Assembly: GCF_001519065.1 (NCBI RefSeq)
Contig: NZ_KQ954254.1
Coordinates: forward strand, 62,001-126,000
Origin: Novosphingobium sp. FSW06-99
GTDB lineage: Bacteria > Pseudomonadota > Alphaproteobacteria > Sphingomonadales > Sphingomonadaceae
Direction of reading: 5' to 3'
Length of the DNA: 64,000 nucleotides
Numbering within the stretch: the stretch's first letter is position 1; every line of letters starts with the position of its first letter. This document shows, piece by piece, positions 1 through 15,709 of this stretch. The notes beneath the pieces were generated by a model that saw only the letters and a program-made list of their open reading frames with translations, searched no databases and had not been told where the DNA came from. A program made the position numbers and the translations under genes.

Positions 1-182
1 GGCTCATGCGTTCGGGAACGGGGCGGCGCTCTACCCGATGGCCGCTCGGCATCGGGGCATGTGCAACATATCGGTTCATAGATGCCATCACCGGCTCTCC
101 CCGCCTGACCGACATATTTTAATGCTGTTTACGCCGGACGTGCCGGAGCCGGACTTGTCTGGTGCGTCTTGTGCGACTCGCA

Positions 183-221
183 GCGTATGCCTGTTGTCGG
201 CAACTGGCAACAGGCATACGC
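183..221. repeat. 14-bp perfect inverted repeat in the bchF control region
   Basis: GCGTATGCCTGTTG (183-196) is followed after 11 bases by its exact reverse complement CAACAGGCATACGC (208-221). The loop contains a second GTTG/CAAC pairing, so alternative folds are possible. No T-run follows, so it is not a classical terminator. It could be an operator or an RNA structure; the function is inference. Confidence 0.7.
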
Positions 222-255
222 CGCCATTGCCGGGCAAAGTGTCAAAAAAAATGGA

Positions 256-295
256 CGTCAATTTCAGTTGACACTTGTCGAGGCGGGGATAATCT
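256..295 (+). promoter_or_regulatory. Candidate bchF promoter with overlapping PpsR/CrtJ-like site
   Basis: TTGACA at 268-273 and TAATCT at 290-295, spaced 16 bp, form a sigma-70-like promoter. The palindrome GTCAA-N6-TTGAC at 257-272 lies in the frame CGT-N12-ACA (256-273), one base from the PpsR/CrtJ consensus TGT-N12-ACA. It covers the -35 box, as expected for repression by exclusion of RNA polymerase. The site is seen in the sequence; regulation by PpsR is inferred from other purple bacteria. Confidence 0.55.
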
Positions 296-327
296 GGAGC
301 CGACAACAAGAGGGCAGGCGAGAGGCG

Positions 328-2140
<1,813 letters not shown>

Positions 2141-2141
<1 letters not shown>

Positions 2142-3641
2142 TGCAACTGACCGTCTGGACATACGAGGGGCCACCCCATGTCGGCGCGATGCGGATCGCC
2201 ACCGCGATGGATGGCGTGCACTACGTGCTCCACGCGCCGCAGGGCGATACTTATGCCGACTTGCTGTTCACCATGATCGAACGCCGGGGCAAGCGCCCGC
2301 CGGTGACCTATACCACCTTTCAGGCGCGCGATCTGGGCAAGGATACCGCCGAACTGTTCCAGAAGGCGGCGCGCGATGCCTTTGCGCGGTTTGCCCCGGC
2401 GGCGATGCTGGTGGGCGCGTCGTGCACTGCCGAGCTGATCCAGGACGATCCGGCGGGTCTGGTCGAGGCGATGAACCTGCCGTGCCCGGTGGTCGCGCTC
2501 GAATTGCCCAGTTACCAGCGCAAGGAAAACTGGGGCGCGGCTGAAACGTTCTATCAATTGGTGCGCAAGCTGGCCGCGGGCACCACGCCCGCGCGGGGCG
2601 CACGGCCCAGCGCCAATATCCTGGGCCCCACCGCACTCGGGTTTCGCCATCGCGACGACGTGATCGAGATCACCCGCCTGCTCGACCGGCTGGGCATCGC
2701 GGTCAATGTTACGGCGCCTCTGGGGGCCAGCCCGGCCGATCTGGCACGGCTGGGCGATGCGGATTTCAACATCTGCCTCTATCCCGAAATCGCCGACACC
2801 GCCTGCCGCTGGCTTGAACGCCAGTTCGGCCAGAAAACCGTGCGAACCGTGCCGATCGGCCACGGCGCAACGTGTGATTTCGTGGCCGAAGTGGCGGCGC
2901 TGGCCGGGGTCGATGCAGGCGCCGTGCTCGATACCTCGAACCTGCCGTGGTGGAGCCGCTCGGTCGATTCGACGTATCTGACGGGCAAACGCGTGTTCAT
3001 CTTTGGCGATGCCACCCACGCGATTGCCGCCGCACGCGTCGCCCGCGACGAACTGGGTTTCACAGTGGTCGGGCTGGGCTGTTACAACCGCGAATTCGCG
3101 CGCGACCTGCGCGAGGCGGCCAGACTTTACGGCGTCGAGCCGCTGATCACCGACGATTATCTTGAAGTCGAAGAGGCGATCCAGGCGTTGCAGCCCGAAC
3201 TCGTGCTGGGCACGCAGATGGAGCGCCATATCGCCAAACGCCTGCGCATTCCCTGCGCGGTGATTTCCGCGCCCGTGCATGTGCAGGATTTTCCCGCGCG
3301 CTATTCGCCGCAGATGGGGTTCGAAGGCGCCAATGTGCTGTTTGACACCTGGGTCCATCCGCTGGTGATGGGGCTGGAGGAACATCTGCTGACGATGTTC
3401 CGCGACGATTTCGAATTCAGCGATCACGCCGGCGCCTCGCATCTGGGTCACGGCACCCCGGCCGAGATCGTTGCCGCACCGGTTCAGGCGGCCAGCGGCT
3501 GGTCCGCCGAGGCCGAGCGCGAACTGCTGAAAATCCCGTTCTTCGTGCGTGGGAAAGCACGGCGGAACACCGAGCGCTATGCCACCGAGCTGGGCATAGC
3601 CGCCATAACGCTCGAAACGCTCTACGATGCGAAGGCGCATT

Positions 3642-3652
<11 letters not shown>
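2141..3652 (+). CDS. bchB: Light-independent protochlorophyllide reductase subunit B
   Basis: BchB is the second half of the NB catalytic component of dark protochlorophyllide reductase. At 503 residues it is full length. Recognisable signatures include the N-terminal [18 protein letters not shown], the cluster-ligand region [16 protein letters not shown] near residue 95, and a C-terminal domain with [17 protein letters not shown], typical of BchB/ChlB. The start shares its A with the bchN stop, and the 3' end overlaps bchH by 11 bases. It acts in the cytoplasm with BchL (7319-8224). Confidence 0.96.
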
Positions 3653-8224
<4,572 letters not shown>

Positions 8225-8225
8225 G

Positions 8226-8912
8226 ATGACCACGGCGACCTACGACCGGTTTCGCGGGAACCTCGAAACCTATTTCGACCGCACCGCAGCCCGCGCGTGG
8301 GAACAGTTGACGTCGGACGCACCGGTCAGCGGGATCCGCGCCACCGTGCGCGCCGGGCGCACCGCGATGCGCGATACGCTGCTGTCGTGGTTGCCCGCCG
8401 ACATGCGCGGGGCGCGCCTGCTCGACGCCGGCTGCGGCACCGGCGCACTGGCGGTCGAGGCGGCGCAGCGCGGGGCCGAGGTGGTGGCGATCGATGTCGC
8501 CGGCAGCCTGGTGGCGATCGGGCGCGACCGGGCACCTGCGGGGCTGCACATCGATTGGCGGGTGGGCGACATGCTCGATCCGGCGCTGGGACATTTCGAC
8601 CATGTCGTGGCGATGGATTCACTGATCCATTACAAGCCCGCCGATAGTGTCGCTGTGCTGGCGCGGCTGGCCGACATCACCCATGCATCGATCGCGATGA
8701 CGTTTGCGCCGCGCACGCCGCTGCTGATGGCGATGCTGGGCATGGGGCGGCTGTTTCCGCGCGGCGACAAATCGCCCGCGATCCTGCCGGTGCGCCAGGA
8801 TCACCTGTGCCGCGCCATCGGTCAGGCCATTCCGCGTGCGCGGATTGGCCGCAACCGGCGCATTTCCGCCAGTTTCTACACCAGCCACGCATTGGAGATC
8901 GTGACCCGATGA
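8226..8912 (+). CDS. bchM: Magnesium protoporphyrin IX O-methyltransferase
   Basis: BchM methylates the C13 propionate of Mg-protoporphyrin IX with S-adenosylmethionine, giving the substrate of the AcsF cyclase. The 228-residue protein has the SAM-binding motif LLDAGCGTGALAVEA near residue 60 and the acidic motif II EVVAIDVA. The C-terminal half has the BchM-type FAPRTPLLMAM segment. It starts 1 base after bchL and its stop overlaps the lhaA ATG (ATGA). Length and context match the family fully. Confidence 0.94.
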   Translation: MTTATYDRFRGNLETYFDRTAARAWEQLTSDAPVSGIRATVRAGRTAMRDTLLSWLPADMRGARLLDAGCGTGALAVEAAQRGAEVVAIDVAGSLVAIGRDRAPAGLHIDWRVGDMLDPALGHFDHVVAMDSLIHYKPADSVAVLARLADITHASIAMTFAPRTPLLMAMLGMGRLFPRGDKSPAILPVRQDHLCRAIGQAIPRARIGRNRRISASFYTSHALEIVTR

Positions 8913-10408
8913 GCTATCTGGCTGCCCTGAAGGCATCGCTGGCGCCGCAAGCGGGCGCGATCAGCCGCATCGAAAGCCTCAAGACCGGCGCCTTCTGGAA
9001 CCGGCTCGGTACGCGCTTTCTGCCGTTTGCCGATGCCGCGACCGAGGATCTGCCGCTGGGGCGGATATTGCGCCTGTCGCTGTTTCAGGTCTCGGTGGGC
9101 ATCGCGGCGGTGTTGCTGACCGGCACGCTCAACCGGGTGATGATTGTCGAATTGGGCATGTCGGCCAGCCTGGTCGCGGTGATGGTGTCGCTGCCCTTGC
9201 TGTTTGCGCCGTTGCGCACGCTGATCGGGTTCAAATCGGATCACCATGCCTCGCTGCTGGGGTGGAAACGCGTGCCCTATATCTGGTTCGGCACGCTGTT
9301 GCAGTTTGGCGGGCTGGCGATCCTGCCGTTTGCGCTGCTGGTGATGACCGGCGGCGGCACCGGCCCGGCGTTTGTCGGGCAAATGGGTGCGGTAGTCGGC
9401 TTTCTGCTGGTGGGTGCCGGCATGCACACCACCCAGACGGCGGGTCTTGCGCTCGCCACCGATCTGGCGCCCGAACAGGCCCGCCCGCGCGTGGTGGCGC
9501 TGCTCTATGTCATGCTGCTGTTCGGCACGATGGTCGCGGCGCTGGTGATCGGGCGGCTGCTGGCCGATTTCACCGCGACCCGGCTGGTGCAGATCGTGCA
9601 GGGCGCCGCCGCGCTGACGATGGTGCTCAACGTGATCGCGCTGTGGAAACAGGAACCGCGCAACCGCGAGGCAACCCGCAACCGCGAGGCGCAGCCTTCG
9701 TTCGGCGAAGTCTGGGCGGTGTTCATCGCGCGGCCCAGGACGATGCGCCTGCTGGTCACGGTCGGGCTGGGCGCGGCGGCCTTCACCATGCAGGACGTGC
9801 TGCTCGAACCTTATGGCGGGCAAGTGCTGGGTCTGTCGGTCGGGGCCACCACCGCGCTGACCGCGCTGTGGGCGGTGGGGATGCTCACCGGCTTTGGCTA
9901 TGCGGCAAAGAGCCTGGGTGAGGGGGGCGATCCGCACCGGCTGGCCGGGTTTGGCGGAGTGGCCGGGATCGGCGCGTTCCTGCTGGTGCTGTTTGCCGGG
10001 CCGCTCCATTCGGTCACGCTACTGGAAATCGGGGCGACGTTCATCGGGCTGGGCGGCGGGCTGTTTTCGGTCGGCACGCTGACCGCGGCGATGGCGATTT
10101 CGGATACCGACACACTGGATGGCCGCACCGGTCTGGCGCTGGGCGCGTGGGGCGCGGTGCAGGCGACCAGCGCGGGGCTGGCCATCGCGATCGGTGCCTT
10201 TGCCCGCGATCTGGTGTCGCATGCGGCGATGGCCGGGCAACTGGGCGCGACGCTGGTCGACCCGTCCACCGGCTATGTGTTTGTCTATGGTGTCGAGATC
10301 GTGCTGCTGTTTGCCACGCTGGTTGCGCTTGGCCCGTTGGTCAGGAGCGAGGCGATCCGTCCCGTGCCGGCCGGCACCCGTTTCGGCCTCAGCGAATTTC
10401 CGATTTGA
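8909..10408 (+). CDS. lhaA: Light-harvesting 1 assembly protein LhaA (BCH/PucC family transporter-like)
   Basis: LhaA assists assembly of the LH1 antenna around the reaction centre. It belongs to the BCD/PucC branch of the major facilitator superfamily. The 499-residue protein has about 12 predicted hydrophobic segments, with family motifs RTLIGFKSDHHASLLGWKRVPY (residues about 95-117), LATDLAPEQARPRVVALLYVML and GRTGLALGAWGAVQATSAG. The ATG at 8909 overlaps the bchM stop and begins the family-typical MSYLAALKASLAPQ; an upstream in-frame start would add 34 unrelated residues. Its position between bchM and puhA is the standard arrangement. No LH2 genes are present, so LH1 assembly is the likely job rather than LH2. 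Confidence 0.93.
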   Translation: MSYLAALKASLAPQAGAISRIESLKTGAFWNRLGTRFLPFADAATEDLPLGRILRLSLFQVSVGIAAVLLTGTLNRVMIVELGMSASLVAVMVSLPLLFAPLRTLIGFKSDHHASLLGWKRVPYIWFGTLLQFGGLAILPFALLVMTGGGTGPAFVGQMGAVVGFLLVGAGMHTTQTAGLALATDLAPEQARPRVVALLYVMLLFGTMVAALVIGRLLADFTATRLVQIVQGAAALTMVLNVIALWKQEPRNREATRNREAQPSFGEVWAVFIARPRTMRLLVTVGLGAAAFTMQDVLLEPYGGQVLGLSVGATTALTALWAVGMLTGFGYAAKSLGEGGDPHRLAGFGGVAGIGAFLLVLFAGPLHSVTLLEIGATFIGLGGGLFSVGTLTAAMAISDTDTLDGRTGLALGAWGAVQATSAGLAIAIGAFARDLVSHAAMAGQLGATLVDPSTGYVFVYGVEIVLLFATLVALGPLVRSEAIRPVPAGTRFGLSEFPI

Positions 10409-10421
10409 AAGGGGAAATCTG

Positions 10422-11189
10422 ATGCATCCCAATCTTGTTGGCGGGATCGATGTCGCCTTGCTGGTATTCTGGGCCTTCCTGGCGTTCTTTGTGTGCCTGA
10501 TCTTCTATCTGCGCCGTGAAGATCGCCGCGAAGGCTATCCGCTGGAAGACGAGGCGAGCGGTCGGGTCGATACGGTGGGCGGCGTGCTGCACACCGCGGC
10601 GGCCAAGACGTTCAAGCTGCCATTTGGCCATGGCACGGTGTCGGCGCCGGCATGGCGCCGCGAACCGGTCGATATTGCCGCACAGCGGACCGATCGCTTT
10701 GCCGGTGCGCCTTATGCGCCGACCGGCAACCCGCTGGTTGACGGCATCGGCCCGGCCGCCTGGGCCAATCGTGCCAAGCGCCCCGATCTCGACATGGAGG
10801 GCCATCCGCGCATCGTGCCGCTGACCACGGCCACCGGGTTCAGCATTGCGCGTGCGGATTCGGATCTGTCCGGCTGGCCGGTGGTGGGTGCCGATGGCCG
10901 CGTGGCCGGGCATGTCAGCACGCTGTGGATCGACAAGGCCGACCGGCTGGTCCGCTATATTCAACTGGGCGCCGAAGGCGGGCCCCTGCTGGCGCCGATG
11001 ATGATGGCCAAAGTCGATCGGCGCCATCGCCGGGTGGTGATCGACGCGCTCAACGCTGCGCAGTTTGCGGGCGTGCCCCGGCTGGAGGCGACCGACCAGA
11101 TCACGCTGTACGAAGAAGAACGCGTGCAGGCCTATTTCGGCGGCGGCTATCTTTACGCCAATGCCGATCGGCAGGAGCCACTGCTGTGA
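10422..11189 (+). CDS. puhA: Photosynthetic reaction centre H subunit
   Basis: PuhA caps the cytoplasmic face of the L-M reaction centre and shapes proton delivery to QB. The protein has 255 residues: a short periplasmic N-terminus, one transmembrane helix (about residues 10-32, ALLVFWAFLAFFVCLIFYL), then a large cytoplasmic PRC-barrel domain with ADGRVAGHVSTLWIDKADRLVRY-like sequence. A strong ribosome site (AAGGGGAAA, about 10408-10416) precedes the ATG. Its stop overlaps the GTG start of puhB. It works with PufL and PufM encoded on the opposite strand at 18-20 kb. Confidence 0.95.
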   Translation: MHPNLVGGIDVALLVFWAFLAFFVCLIFYLRREDRREGYPLEDEASGRVDTVGGVLHTAAAKTFKLPFGHGTVSAPAWRREPVDIAAQRTDRFAGAPYAPTGNPLVDGIGPAAWANRAKRPDLDMEGHPRIVPLTTATGFSIARADSDLSGWPVVGADGRVAGHVSTLWIDKADRLVRYIQLGAEGGPLLAPMMMAKVDRRHRRVVIDALNAAQFAGVPRLEATDQITLYEEERVQAYFGGGYLYANADRQEPLL

Positions 11190-11824
11190 ACGAATATGAA
11201 AACGAGCCGATCCGGGGCCTGCCCGGCATGCTGCCACCGGGCGAACAGATCGTGTGGCAGGGATCGCCCCAATGGCGGGCGTTGGCACGCGGTGCGTTCC
11301 GGACGCGGCTGGTCATGGGCTATTTCGCGCTGCTTGCCGCCTGGGCGCTGGTTTCGGCCTGGTCGGCGCATGGCACCTGGCTCGGCGTCGAACTGACCGC
11401 CGGGCTGGGGCTGACCTGCGTGGCAGTGCTGCATGTGCTGGCGTTGTTGGCGGCGCGTACCACGGTCTATACGCTGACCAACCGGCGGATCGTGCTGCGC
11501 ATCGGCATCGCCGTGCCCAAATGCATCAATCTGCCGCTCAAGATGATCGGCGCGGTCGATCTGGCGCTCCATGCCGATGGCACGGGCGACGTGCCGCTGG
11601 TGATTGCGGGACCGGCGAAGCTGGGCATCCTGGCGCTGTGGCCCCATGCGCGGCCGTGGAGGATTGTCACCCCGCAACCGATGCTGCGCGCGATCCCCGA
11701 GGCCGGGGCCGTGGCCGCGCAGATTGCCCGCGCCTGCCGTGCGGTCAATCCGCAGGGTCACGCCGTCTTATCCGGCACGCCCGCGCCGCGTGCGCCCGCG
11801 TTTGCAGAGGCGATCGAGGCATGA
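11186..11824 (+). CDS. puhB: Photosynthetic complex assembly protein PuhB
   Basis: PuhB helps assemble the reaction centre, probably as a dimer interacting with PuhA. The 212-residue protein carries a PH-like/DUF2244-type profile (GEQIVWQGSPQWRALA), then membrane segments near residues 40-60 and 70-92, and YTLTNRRIVLRIGIAVP. The GTG at 11186 was chosen because AGGAG (11173-11177) lies 8 bases ahead and the codon overlaps the puhA stop. There is no in-frame ATG near this position. It is followed by puhC with an ATGA overlap. Confidence 0.9.
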   Translation: MNEYENEPIRGLPGMLPPGEQIVWQGSPQWRALARGAFRTRLVMGYFALLAAWALVSAWSAHGTWLGVELTAGLGLTCVAVLHVLALLAARTTVYTLTNRRIVLRIGIAVPKCINLPLKMIGAVDLALHADGTGDVPLVIAGPAKLGILALWPHARPWRIVTPQPMLRAIPEAGAVAAQIARACRAVNPQGHAVLSGTPAPRAPAFAEAIEA

Positions 11825-12300
11825 GCACGCACAGCCACGCCGACATGCTGCCGCGCGGCACGCTGATCACCGCCGGGGCGCTGGTGCTGTTTGCGTTCAC
11901 CGCCACCGCCACGGTGCGGCTGGCGCATATTCCCGCCGCCGCATCGCCGGTGGCGATGCGCGCGGCGCAGCATCTGGTGCCGGTCGAACAGCGCAATCTG
12001 CGCTTCACCGATCGCCCCGATGGCGCGGTGGTGATCGCCGACACCGACCGGGGCGAAAATGCCTCGATCATCGAACCGGGGCAAAAGACCGGGTTTATCC
12101 GGGGGGTCATGCGCGGGCTGGCGCGCGATCGGCGGATGCGCGGCATCGGCGACCGGCCACCGTTCAATCTGGCGCTCTATCGCGATGGCGAACTGTCGCT
12201 GACCGATACCGCGACGGGGCGCTCGATCGAACTGACCGCGTTCGGTTCGACCAACCGCGCCGCGTTTCTGGCGCTGTTGCCCAAAGGCGGGGTGTCATGA
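11821..12300 (+). CDS. puhC: Photosynthetic complex assembly protein PuhC
   Basis: PuhC is a membrane-anchored factor needed for normal RC-LH1 organisation. The 159-residue product has one N-terminal transmembrane helix (about residues 12-32) and a soluble, probably periplasmic domain with the family pattern RNLRFTDRPDGAVVIADT and GQKTGFIRGVMRGLARDRR. This is the normal compact length for the family. The start overlaps the puhB stop and the stop overlaps the next ORF. Identification rests on context plus these motifs. Confidence 0.85.
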   Translation: MSTHSHADMLPRGTLITAGALVLFAFTATATVRLAHIPAAASPVAMRAAQHLVPVEQRNLRFTDRPDGAVVIADTDRGENASIIEPGQKTGFIRGVMRGLARDRRMRGIGDRPPFNLALYRDGELSLTDTATGRSIELTAFGSTNRAAFLALLPKGGVS

Positions 12301-12593
12301 TCGGGCTGCGCCGCATCCGTTTCGACACGCCGTGCACGATCGAGGTTGAACACAGCGACCGGCAATTGTGCGCGCATGTCGAACTGGCGGGTGGCGTGTC
12401 GATTGGGCCGGGCGACACCGTGCATGTGCATGGCGCGCCGATCAGCCTGGGCTTTGGCGAACGCCGCGTGATCGAACGCATGGCGACGGTCGAACGGGCC
12501 AGCACGCTGGGGCGCCTGTGGACCAAGTTTGCCGGCCATTTCGAGATGACCGAGCTGTGGGAAGTCAGCTTTACCGACGAGGCCATGCCATGA
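12297..12593 (+). CDS. Small conserved PGC protein between puhC and acsF, function unknown
   Basis: This 98-residue soluble protein has no name that I recognise. It lies between puhC and acsF with 4-base overlaps on both sides (ATGA at 12297-12300 and 12590-12593), so it is almost certainly translated as part of the operon. It is rich in beta-type sequence ([36 protein letters not shown]) with no membrane segment or cofactor motif. A similar small ORF occupies this position in other alphaproteobacterial PGCs. A role in RC assembly or in supporting the AcsF cyclase is only suggested by position. Confidence 0.8.
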   Translation: MIGLRRIRFDTPCTIEVEHSDRQLCAHVELAGGVSIGPGDTVHVHGAPISLGFGERRVIERMATVERASTLGRLWTKFAGHFEMTELWEVSFTDEAMP

Positions 12594-13660
12594 ACGCGAT
12601 GACCGACATCAAACCGGGGGCAAGCAGCGACCTGATGGCCGCTGCTTGCAAGGAGACCATCCTGTCCCCGCGGTTCTACACCACCGATTTTGCCGCGATG
12701 GACCGTATCGACGTGTCGGGGGTGCGCCGCGACTGGGATGCGCTGATCGCCGAAATGGTGGGTGATCCCAACAAGCTGCATTTCAAGCGCACGCAATCGT
12801 TCGATGGCGTGATCGAAAGCCTGCCCGACGGTCTGCGCCAGGAATTCGTCGATTTTCTGGTCAGTTCGCTCACCTCGGAATTTTCCGGCTGCATCCTCTA
12901 CGCCGAAATCGCCAGGCGCGTGACCAACCCCGATATCAAGCAACTGTTCCGCCTGCTCAGCCGCGATGAAAGCCGCCACGCCGGGTTCATCAACGAAACG
13001 CTGAAGGATGCGGGCATCGGCATCGATCTGGGGTTTCTGACCAAGGCCAAGAAATACACCTATTTCCGGCCCAAGTTCATTTTCTATGCGGTCTATCTCA
13101 GCGAAAAGATCGGCTATGCCCGCTATATCACGATCTTCCGCCATCTGGCGCGGCATCCGGAATTGCGGTTCCACCCGATTTTCAACTGGTTTGAACAATG
13201 GTGCAACGACGAGTTCCGCCATGGCGAAGCCTTTGCGATCCTGTTGCGCACCGATCCCAAGTTGCTGACCGGGGTCAACCGGCTGTGGATCCGGTTCTTC
13301 CTGGTGTCGGTCTATGCCACGATGTACGTGCGCGATCACAACCGGCCCGCCTTTCACAAGGCGCTGGGGATGGACCCGACCGAATACGATCACAAAGTGT
13401 TCAACGTCTGCTCGACGATCAGCCGGCAGGTGTTCCCCGTCGTGCTCGACAGCGATTCCCCGCGTTTCCGCGCCGGGCTGGAACGCATGCGGCGCATCGC
13501 GGGGCGGATCGATGCGGCCCGGGCCCAAGGCGGGGTGATCGGGGCGGTCAAGCGCGCCGGGTTGACGCTTGCCGCCGGGGCGACCTTTGCCGGGCTCTAT
13601 TTCACGCCGGTCAAACGCAATGTCGCGCCTGCCACCGTGCGGCTGGTCCCGGCCTGGTGA
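12590..13660 (+). CDS. acsF: Mg-protoporphyrin IX monomethyl ester oxidative cyclase (aerobic)
   Basis: AcsF uses O2 at a diiron centre to form the fifth ring of the chlorin, converting Mg-protoporphyrin IX monomethyl ester to divinyl protochlorophyllide. The 356-residue protein shows the diiron carboxylate ligands in [12 protein letters not shown] and [11 protein letters not shown], plus an upstream glutamate in the [15 protein letters not shown] region. The ATG at 12590 gives the family N-terminus. No anaerobic cyclase gene bchE occurs in the window, which points to strictly aerobic bacteriochlorophyll synthesis. It overlaps both neighbours. Confidence 0.95.
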   Translation: MNAMTDIKPGASSDLMAAACKETILSPRFYTTDFAAMDRIDVSGVRRDWDALIAEMVGDPNKLHFKRTQSFDGVIESLPDGLRQEFVDFLVSSLTSEFSGCILYAEIARRVTNPDIKQLFRLLSRDESRHAGFINETLKDAGIGIDLGFLTKAKKYTYFRPKFIFYAVYLSEKIGYARYITIFRHLARHPELRFHPIFNWFEQWCNDEFRHGEAFAILLRTDPKLLTGVNRLWIRFFLVSVYATMYVRDHNRPAFHKALGMDPTEYDHKVFNVCSTISRQVFPVVLDSDSPRFRAGLERMRRIAGRIDAARAQGGVIGAVKRAGLTLAAGATFAGLYFTPVKRNVAPATVRLVPAW

Positions 13661-14460
13661 TCGTTCCCCCGCTCCTCTTTGCGTTCCTGATGTGGTTCAT
13701 CGGCACGGCTGCGATCGTCTGGCTCGACAGCCGTCCGCGCGCGACTTACGCGACCAGCCTGACTGTGTGCGGGGTGCTGGCGCTGGCGGCGATCCGGCTG
13801 GTGTGGGCGCAGGCCGGGGATGCCAGCGCGGCGGGCGCCTATACCGGGTTTGCGGCGGCGATCGTGATCTGGGGCTGGCACGAAATGAGCTTTCTGATGG
13901 GCATCGTCGCCGGGCCCAATCGCGCGCCATGCCCGGAAGGGGCGACCGGCTGGCGCCGGTTTTGTGCGGCCACCGCGACAGTCATCCACCACGAACTGGC
14001 GATTGCGGCAACGGCGATCGTGCTGTTTGCGGTCACCTGGGGGCAGCCCAACCAGATTGCACCGTTGACCTTTCTGCTGCTGTTCGTGTTGCGGCTGTCG
14101 GCCAAGTTCAACCTCTATCTGGGCGTGCCCAATCTCAGCGACGAGGTGTTTCCCGATCATCTCGCCTATCTCAAAAGCTATTTTCACAAGGCGCGTTGCA
14201 ATCCGCTGTTCCCGTTCTCGATCGTGCTGGGCGCGGCGATCACCGTCCGGGCGTGGCAGGCGGGGCAGGGCGCGGCGGCGGGCAGCGGGGCGTGGGCCAG
14301 CGGCATGCTGCTGGCGGGCCTGGCGGCGCTGGGCGTGGTCGAACACCTGTTTCTGGTGCTGCCGCTGCGCGACGCCAAACTGTTTCAATGGGCATCATCA
14401 CCATCAGCCGGCCCTGCAAAGCCGGCCATCCTCTTTGAGCAAGCGGGGAAGATCAAATGA
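13657..14460 (+). CDS. puhE: Putative photosynthetic complex assembly protein PuhE (DUF3623)
   Basis: PuhE is a multi-pass membrane protein of the PGC linked to assembly or control of bacteriochlorophyll synthesis. The GTG at 13657 overlaps the acsF stop and gives 267 residues with about seven hydrophobic stretches. Family signatures are [23 protein letters not shown] (residues about 70-92) and [14 protein letters not shown]. There is no in-frame ATG upstream that fits. The C-terminal 20 or so residues are proline/alanine-rich, and the stop overlaps the hemA ATG. Confidence 0.88.
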   Translation: MIVPPLLFAFLMWFIGTAAIVWLDSRPRATYATSLTVCGVLALAAIRLVWAQAGDASAAGAYTGFAAAIVIWGWHEMSFLMGIVAGPNRAPCPEGATGWRRFCAATATVIHHELAIAATAIVLFAVTWGQPNQIAPLTFLLLFVLRLSAKFNLYLGVPNLSDEVFPDHLAYLKSYFHKARCNPLFPFSIVLGAAITVRAWQAGQGAAAGSGAWASGMLLAGLAALGVVEHLFLVLPLRDAKLFQWASSPSAGPAKPAILFEQAGKIK

Positions 14461-15677
14461 ACTACGAGGCCTATTTCACCAGCGAACTCGCGCAGCTCAA
14501 GGATGACGGTCGCTATCGCATCTTTGCCGAACTGGAACGCAAGGCGGGCGCCTTTCCCGCCGCGCAACAGTATGTGGGCGACGATTCCCGCCCGGTGACG
14601 GTGTGGTGCTCGAACGACTATCTGGGCATGGGCCAGCATCCCGCCGTGCTGGGCGCCATGCATGAAACGCTCGATCGCTGCGGCGCGGGCGCGGGCGGCA
14701 CGCGCAACATTTCGGGCACCACGCACAGCCATGTCCTGCTCGAAGCCGAACTGGCCGACCTGCATGGGAAAGAGGCGGCGCTGCTGTTCACGTCGGGCTA
14801 TGTTTCGAACTGGGCGGCGCTGGGCACACTGGGCGCGCGCATCCCCGGCTGCGTCATCCTGTCCGACGCGCTCAACCACGCCTCGATGATCGAAGGCATC
14901 CGCCACAGCCGCGCGCCGGTGCAGAAATTCGTGCACAATTCGCCCGAAGATCTCGACCGGCGGCTGTCGGCGCTCGATCCCTCGCTGCCCAAGCTGGTGG
15001 CGTTTGAAAGCGTCTATTCGATGGATGGCGATATCGCGCCGATCGCCGAAATCCTCGATGTGTGCGAACGGCACGGGGCGATGAGCTATCTCGACGAAGT
15101 CCACGGTGTCGGCCTCTATGGCCCACGCGGCGGCGGGGTGGCCGAACGCGAAGGGCTGATGGACCGCGTGACCGTGATCGAGGGCACCCTGGGCAAGGCG
15201 TTCGGGGTGATGGGCGGCTATATCGCCGCCTCGGCCGCGCTGTGCGATTTCGTGCGCAGCTTCGCCAGCGGGTTCATCTTTACCACCGCATTGCCGCCCG
15301 CGCTCGCCGCCGGGGCCACCGCCAGCATCCGTCACCTCAAGCACAGCAACGTCGAACGCGAACGCCACCGCGACCGCGTGGCCCAGGTGCGTCGCCGCCT
15401 CGATGCGATGGGCATCCCCACGCTCGACAATCCCAGCCATATCATCCCGATCATGGTGGGCGATGCGCACAAGTGCAAACGCATCAGCGACTGGTTGCTG
15501 GAACACCACGGCATCTATCTGCAGCCGATCAACTATCCGACCGTTCCGGTCGGCACTGAACGTCTGCGGCTGACCCCGTCGCCGGTGCACACCGATGCCG
15601 ATATCGACAAGCTGGTGTCCTCGCTCAGCGAAATCTGGTCGATGTGCGAACTGGCCCGGCGCGCGATGGCGGCCTGA
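14457..15677 (+). CDS. hemA: 5-aminolevulinate synthase
   Basis: HemA condenses glycine with succinyl-CoA to 5-aminolevulinate, the first step of tetrapyrrole synthesis in alphaproteobacteria (Shemin pathway). The 406-residue enzyme begins [20 protein letters not shown] and contains [30 protein letters not shown] and the pyridoxal-phosphate lysine in [13 protein letters not shown] near residue 248. It ends the bchF operon, so precursor supply is co-expressed with the pathway. A 12-bp hairpin 6 bases after the stop is the likely terminator. Confidence 0.96.
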   Translation: MNYEAYFTSELAQLKDDGRYRIFAELERKAGAFPAAQQYVGDDSRPVTVWCSNDYLGMGQHPAVLGAMHETLDRCGAGAGGTRNISGTTHSHVLLEAELADLHGKEAALLFTSGYVSNWAALGTLGARIPGCVILSDALNHASMIEGIRHSRAPVQKFVHNSPEDLDRRLSALDPSLPKLVAFESVYSMDGDIAPIAEILDVCERHGAMSYLDEVHGVGLYGPRGGGVAEREGLMDRVTVIEGTLGKAFGVMGGYIAASAALCDFVRSFASGFIFTTALPPALAAGATASIRHLKHSNVERERHRDRVAQVRRRLDAMGIPTLDNPSHIIPIMVGDAHKCKRISDWLLEHHGIYLQPINYPTVPVGTERLRLTPSPVHTDADIDKLVSSLSEIWSMCELARRAMAA

Positions 15678-15682
15678 TCCCC

Positions 15683-15709
15683 GCGCGGGCGCGCCGGGCG
15701 CGCCCGCGC
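15683..15709. terminator. Hairpin between convergent hemA and DUF3422 gene
   Basis: GCGCGGGCGCGC (15683-15694) pairs perfectly with 15698-15709 around a 3-base loop. It sits exactly between two convergent genes and abuts the DUF3422 stop codon. Only a weak T-tract follows on the + strand, so termination may be partial or bidirectional. Confidence 0.65.

Larger units (their letters stand above)
1..327. other. Intergenic region upstream of bchF
   Basis: No convincing gene is seen in these 327 bases. The short open frames here lack family resemblance and a ribosome site. The stretch holds a strong inverted repeat (183-221) and a candidate promoter overlapped by a PpsR-like palindrome (256-295), so it is best read as the control region of the bchFNBHLM operon. 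Confidence 0.6.

Noticed and set aside
3627-3641. Upstream ATG for bchH at 3627
   Set aside because: It lacks a spaced ribosome site, whereas 3642 has GAAGG 6 bases ahead and fits the family N-terminus.
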